Source of the DNA: Castor canadensis
Taxonomy: Eukaryota > Chordata > Mammalia > Rodentia > Castoridae
Reading direction: 5' to 3'
Assembly (NCBI RefSeq): GCF_047511655.1
Contig: NC_133389.1
Location: 39,167,295 to 39,231,294, forward strand
DNA length: 64,000 nt
Shown here: one piece after another, positions 63,240 through 64,000 of the stretch
Layout: every line of letters starts with the position of its first letter
Position numbering within the stretch: the stretch's first letter is position 1
Translations under genes and position numbers: made by a program
The notes under the pieces: model-generated
What the model saw: the letters and a program-made list of their open reading frames with translations, nothing else
What the model was told of the DNA's origin: nothing
Databases searched by the model: none

Positions 63240-64000
63240 GTTTCTTAGAGTTAAATCCTGTGCCTTCTTCTGAGGTCATGTTCTTCACTTACTCTCTGAT
63301 TTTGTGTACTTGTATGGATTTAGTTATTACCCACATTCTCATAACTTAGAATCTTACTCTCCACGCCTTGTTTTTTCTGTGTTCCAGACCTGTATGTCCA
63401 GTTGCCCATTGACATGTCTACTTTATACATCTTAGACACTATTTGTTTTACTTTTACTTTATTTTTTCTGGCGGCACTGGGATGTGAATCAGGGCTTCAT
63501 GCTTGCTAGGCTGGCACTTTACTGCTTGAGCTACTCCGCCAGCCCCTACTTTATACATCTTAAATGTCTCAAACTCAACTGTTTGATATTGAATTCATTA
63601 TGTTCTTGCTTCCTGCCAAACTTGCTCCTCCTCTAGGTTTCAGTCTCTTAGTGAATGACAACTCCATTTCTCTAGGTGCCTATGCAAGAGATTAGATGTC
63701 ATCTTCAACACTTCTTTCTCTATCACTCTATATCCTGTGTAGCATACATTTCCTCAGTTGCATTTTTTCCCTTCTAGTTACCATAATGTCTTTTCTGTAC
63801 AGTTGGAATATCTTCTAGTGTTGTTTAATCCTTTTGAGAAACTGCAGTTAGAGTTGCAGAGCTAATCATAACACTCCCTCATCTTTGAGATAGAGTCTAA
63901 AGTTCTGAGCAACATTTAAGATGTGCCTTCATGGAGCTGTCTACCTCTCCAGACTCCTATCTTACATTTCTTCCAAATGCAGTCTATTACTATACAGTTT
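63240..64000 (+). repeat. Old L2 LINE fragment split by a SINE
   Basis: ccagttgcccattgacatgt before the SINE, and catcttaaatgtctcaaact, agatgtcatcttcaacactt, gagatagagtctaaagttct after it follow L2 3' region order. It runs off the window. Confidence 0.7.
63435..63545 (-). repeat. tRNA-like SINE with perfect 17-bp target duplication
   Basis: ctggcggcactgggatgtga, tgctaggctggcactttact, ttgagctactccgccagccc. Flanked by CTACTTTATACATCTTA at 63418-63434 and 63546-63562. Confidence 0.95.

Larger units (their letters stand above)
62455..64000 (+). other. RPRD1A: RPRD1A intron 2 (start only)
   Basis: Begins with GTATGA. AT-rich and unassigned to about 63235, then an L2 fragment with a SINE. No third exon is seen in the window. 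Confidence 0.85.

Overview
This window is mammalian nuclear DNA, and no prokaryotic gene system is present. It holds the 3' two-thirds of one gene, a 17.8-kb intergenic stretch, and the 5' end of a second gene on the same (+) strand. The first gene is SLC39A6 (ZIP6/LIV-1 zinc transporter): eight coding exons at 37-16767 that join in frame into 493 codons plus a stop, then a 3'UTR ending at a poly(A) signal near 17905. The second is RPRD1A (P15RS): a CpG-island promoter at about 35.69-36.34 kb, coding exon 1 at 36042-36192 and coding exon 2 at 62325-62454, separated by a 26.1-kb intron. The gene continues beyond the window. SLC39A6 next to RPRD1A on one strand matches the mammalian order known from human 18q12.

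The organism is inferred from the repeats. The window is dense in three SINE types: a tRNA-like SINE (box A-like gtggctcaagtggtagagc, box B-like gagttcaaaccc), an ID-like SINE (atagctcagtggtagagtg) and a B1-like 7SL-derived monomer. The last is often fused to the tRNA-like unit as a B1-tRNA dimer. This repertoire points to a rodent outside the mouse/rat group, most likely a castorimorph (beaver, kangaroo rat or relative). That is an inference, not a proof.

Layout: 1-17.9 kb is SLC39A6, with introns full of SINEs, L2 and L1 pieces and a SINE in the 3'UTR. From 17.9 to 35.7 kb is intergenic: an ancient inverted L1 (19.0-21.2 kb), a possible LTR remnant (22 kb), L2 fragments (28.3-29.5 kb), multimeric SINEs (24.4-25.2 kb), a microsatellite cluster (31.9 kb) and a young inverted L1 carrying a second nested L1 (32.3-34.9 kb). 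From 35.7 to 36.4 kb is the RPRD1A promoter and first exon. From 36.2 to 62.3 kb is RPRD1A intron 1, which contains a U6-derived retrosequence joined to a SINE (48.0 kb), a 5'-truncated L1 with target-site duplications (51.4-53.9 kb) and an RPL26-like processed pseudogene (56.6-57.2 kb). From 62.3 to 64 kb are exon 2 and the start of intron 2, with an L2 split by a SINE.

The two genes have separate jobs: zinc import across the plasma membrane, and binding of the RNA polymerase II C-terminal domain. Nothing in the sequence links them functionally. I found no undescribed biological system. The most unusual items are repeat-history events: nested and inverted L1s, a SINE-U6 chimera, and recurring B1-B1-tRNA trimers.
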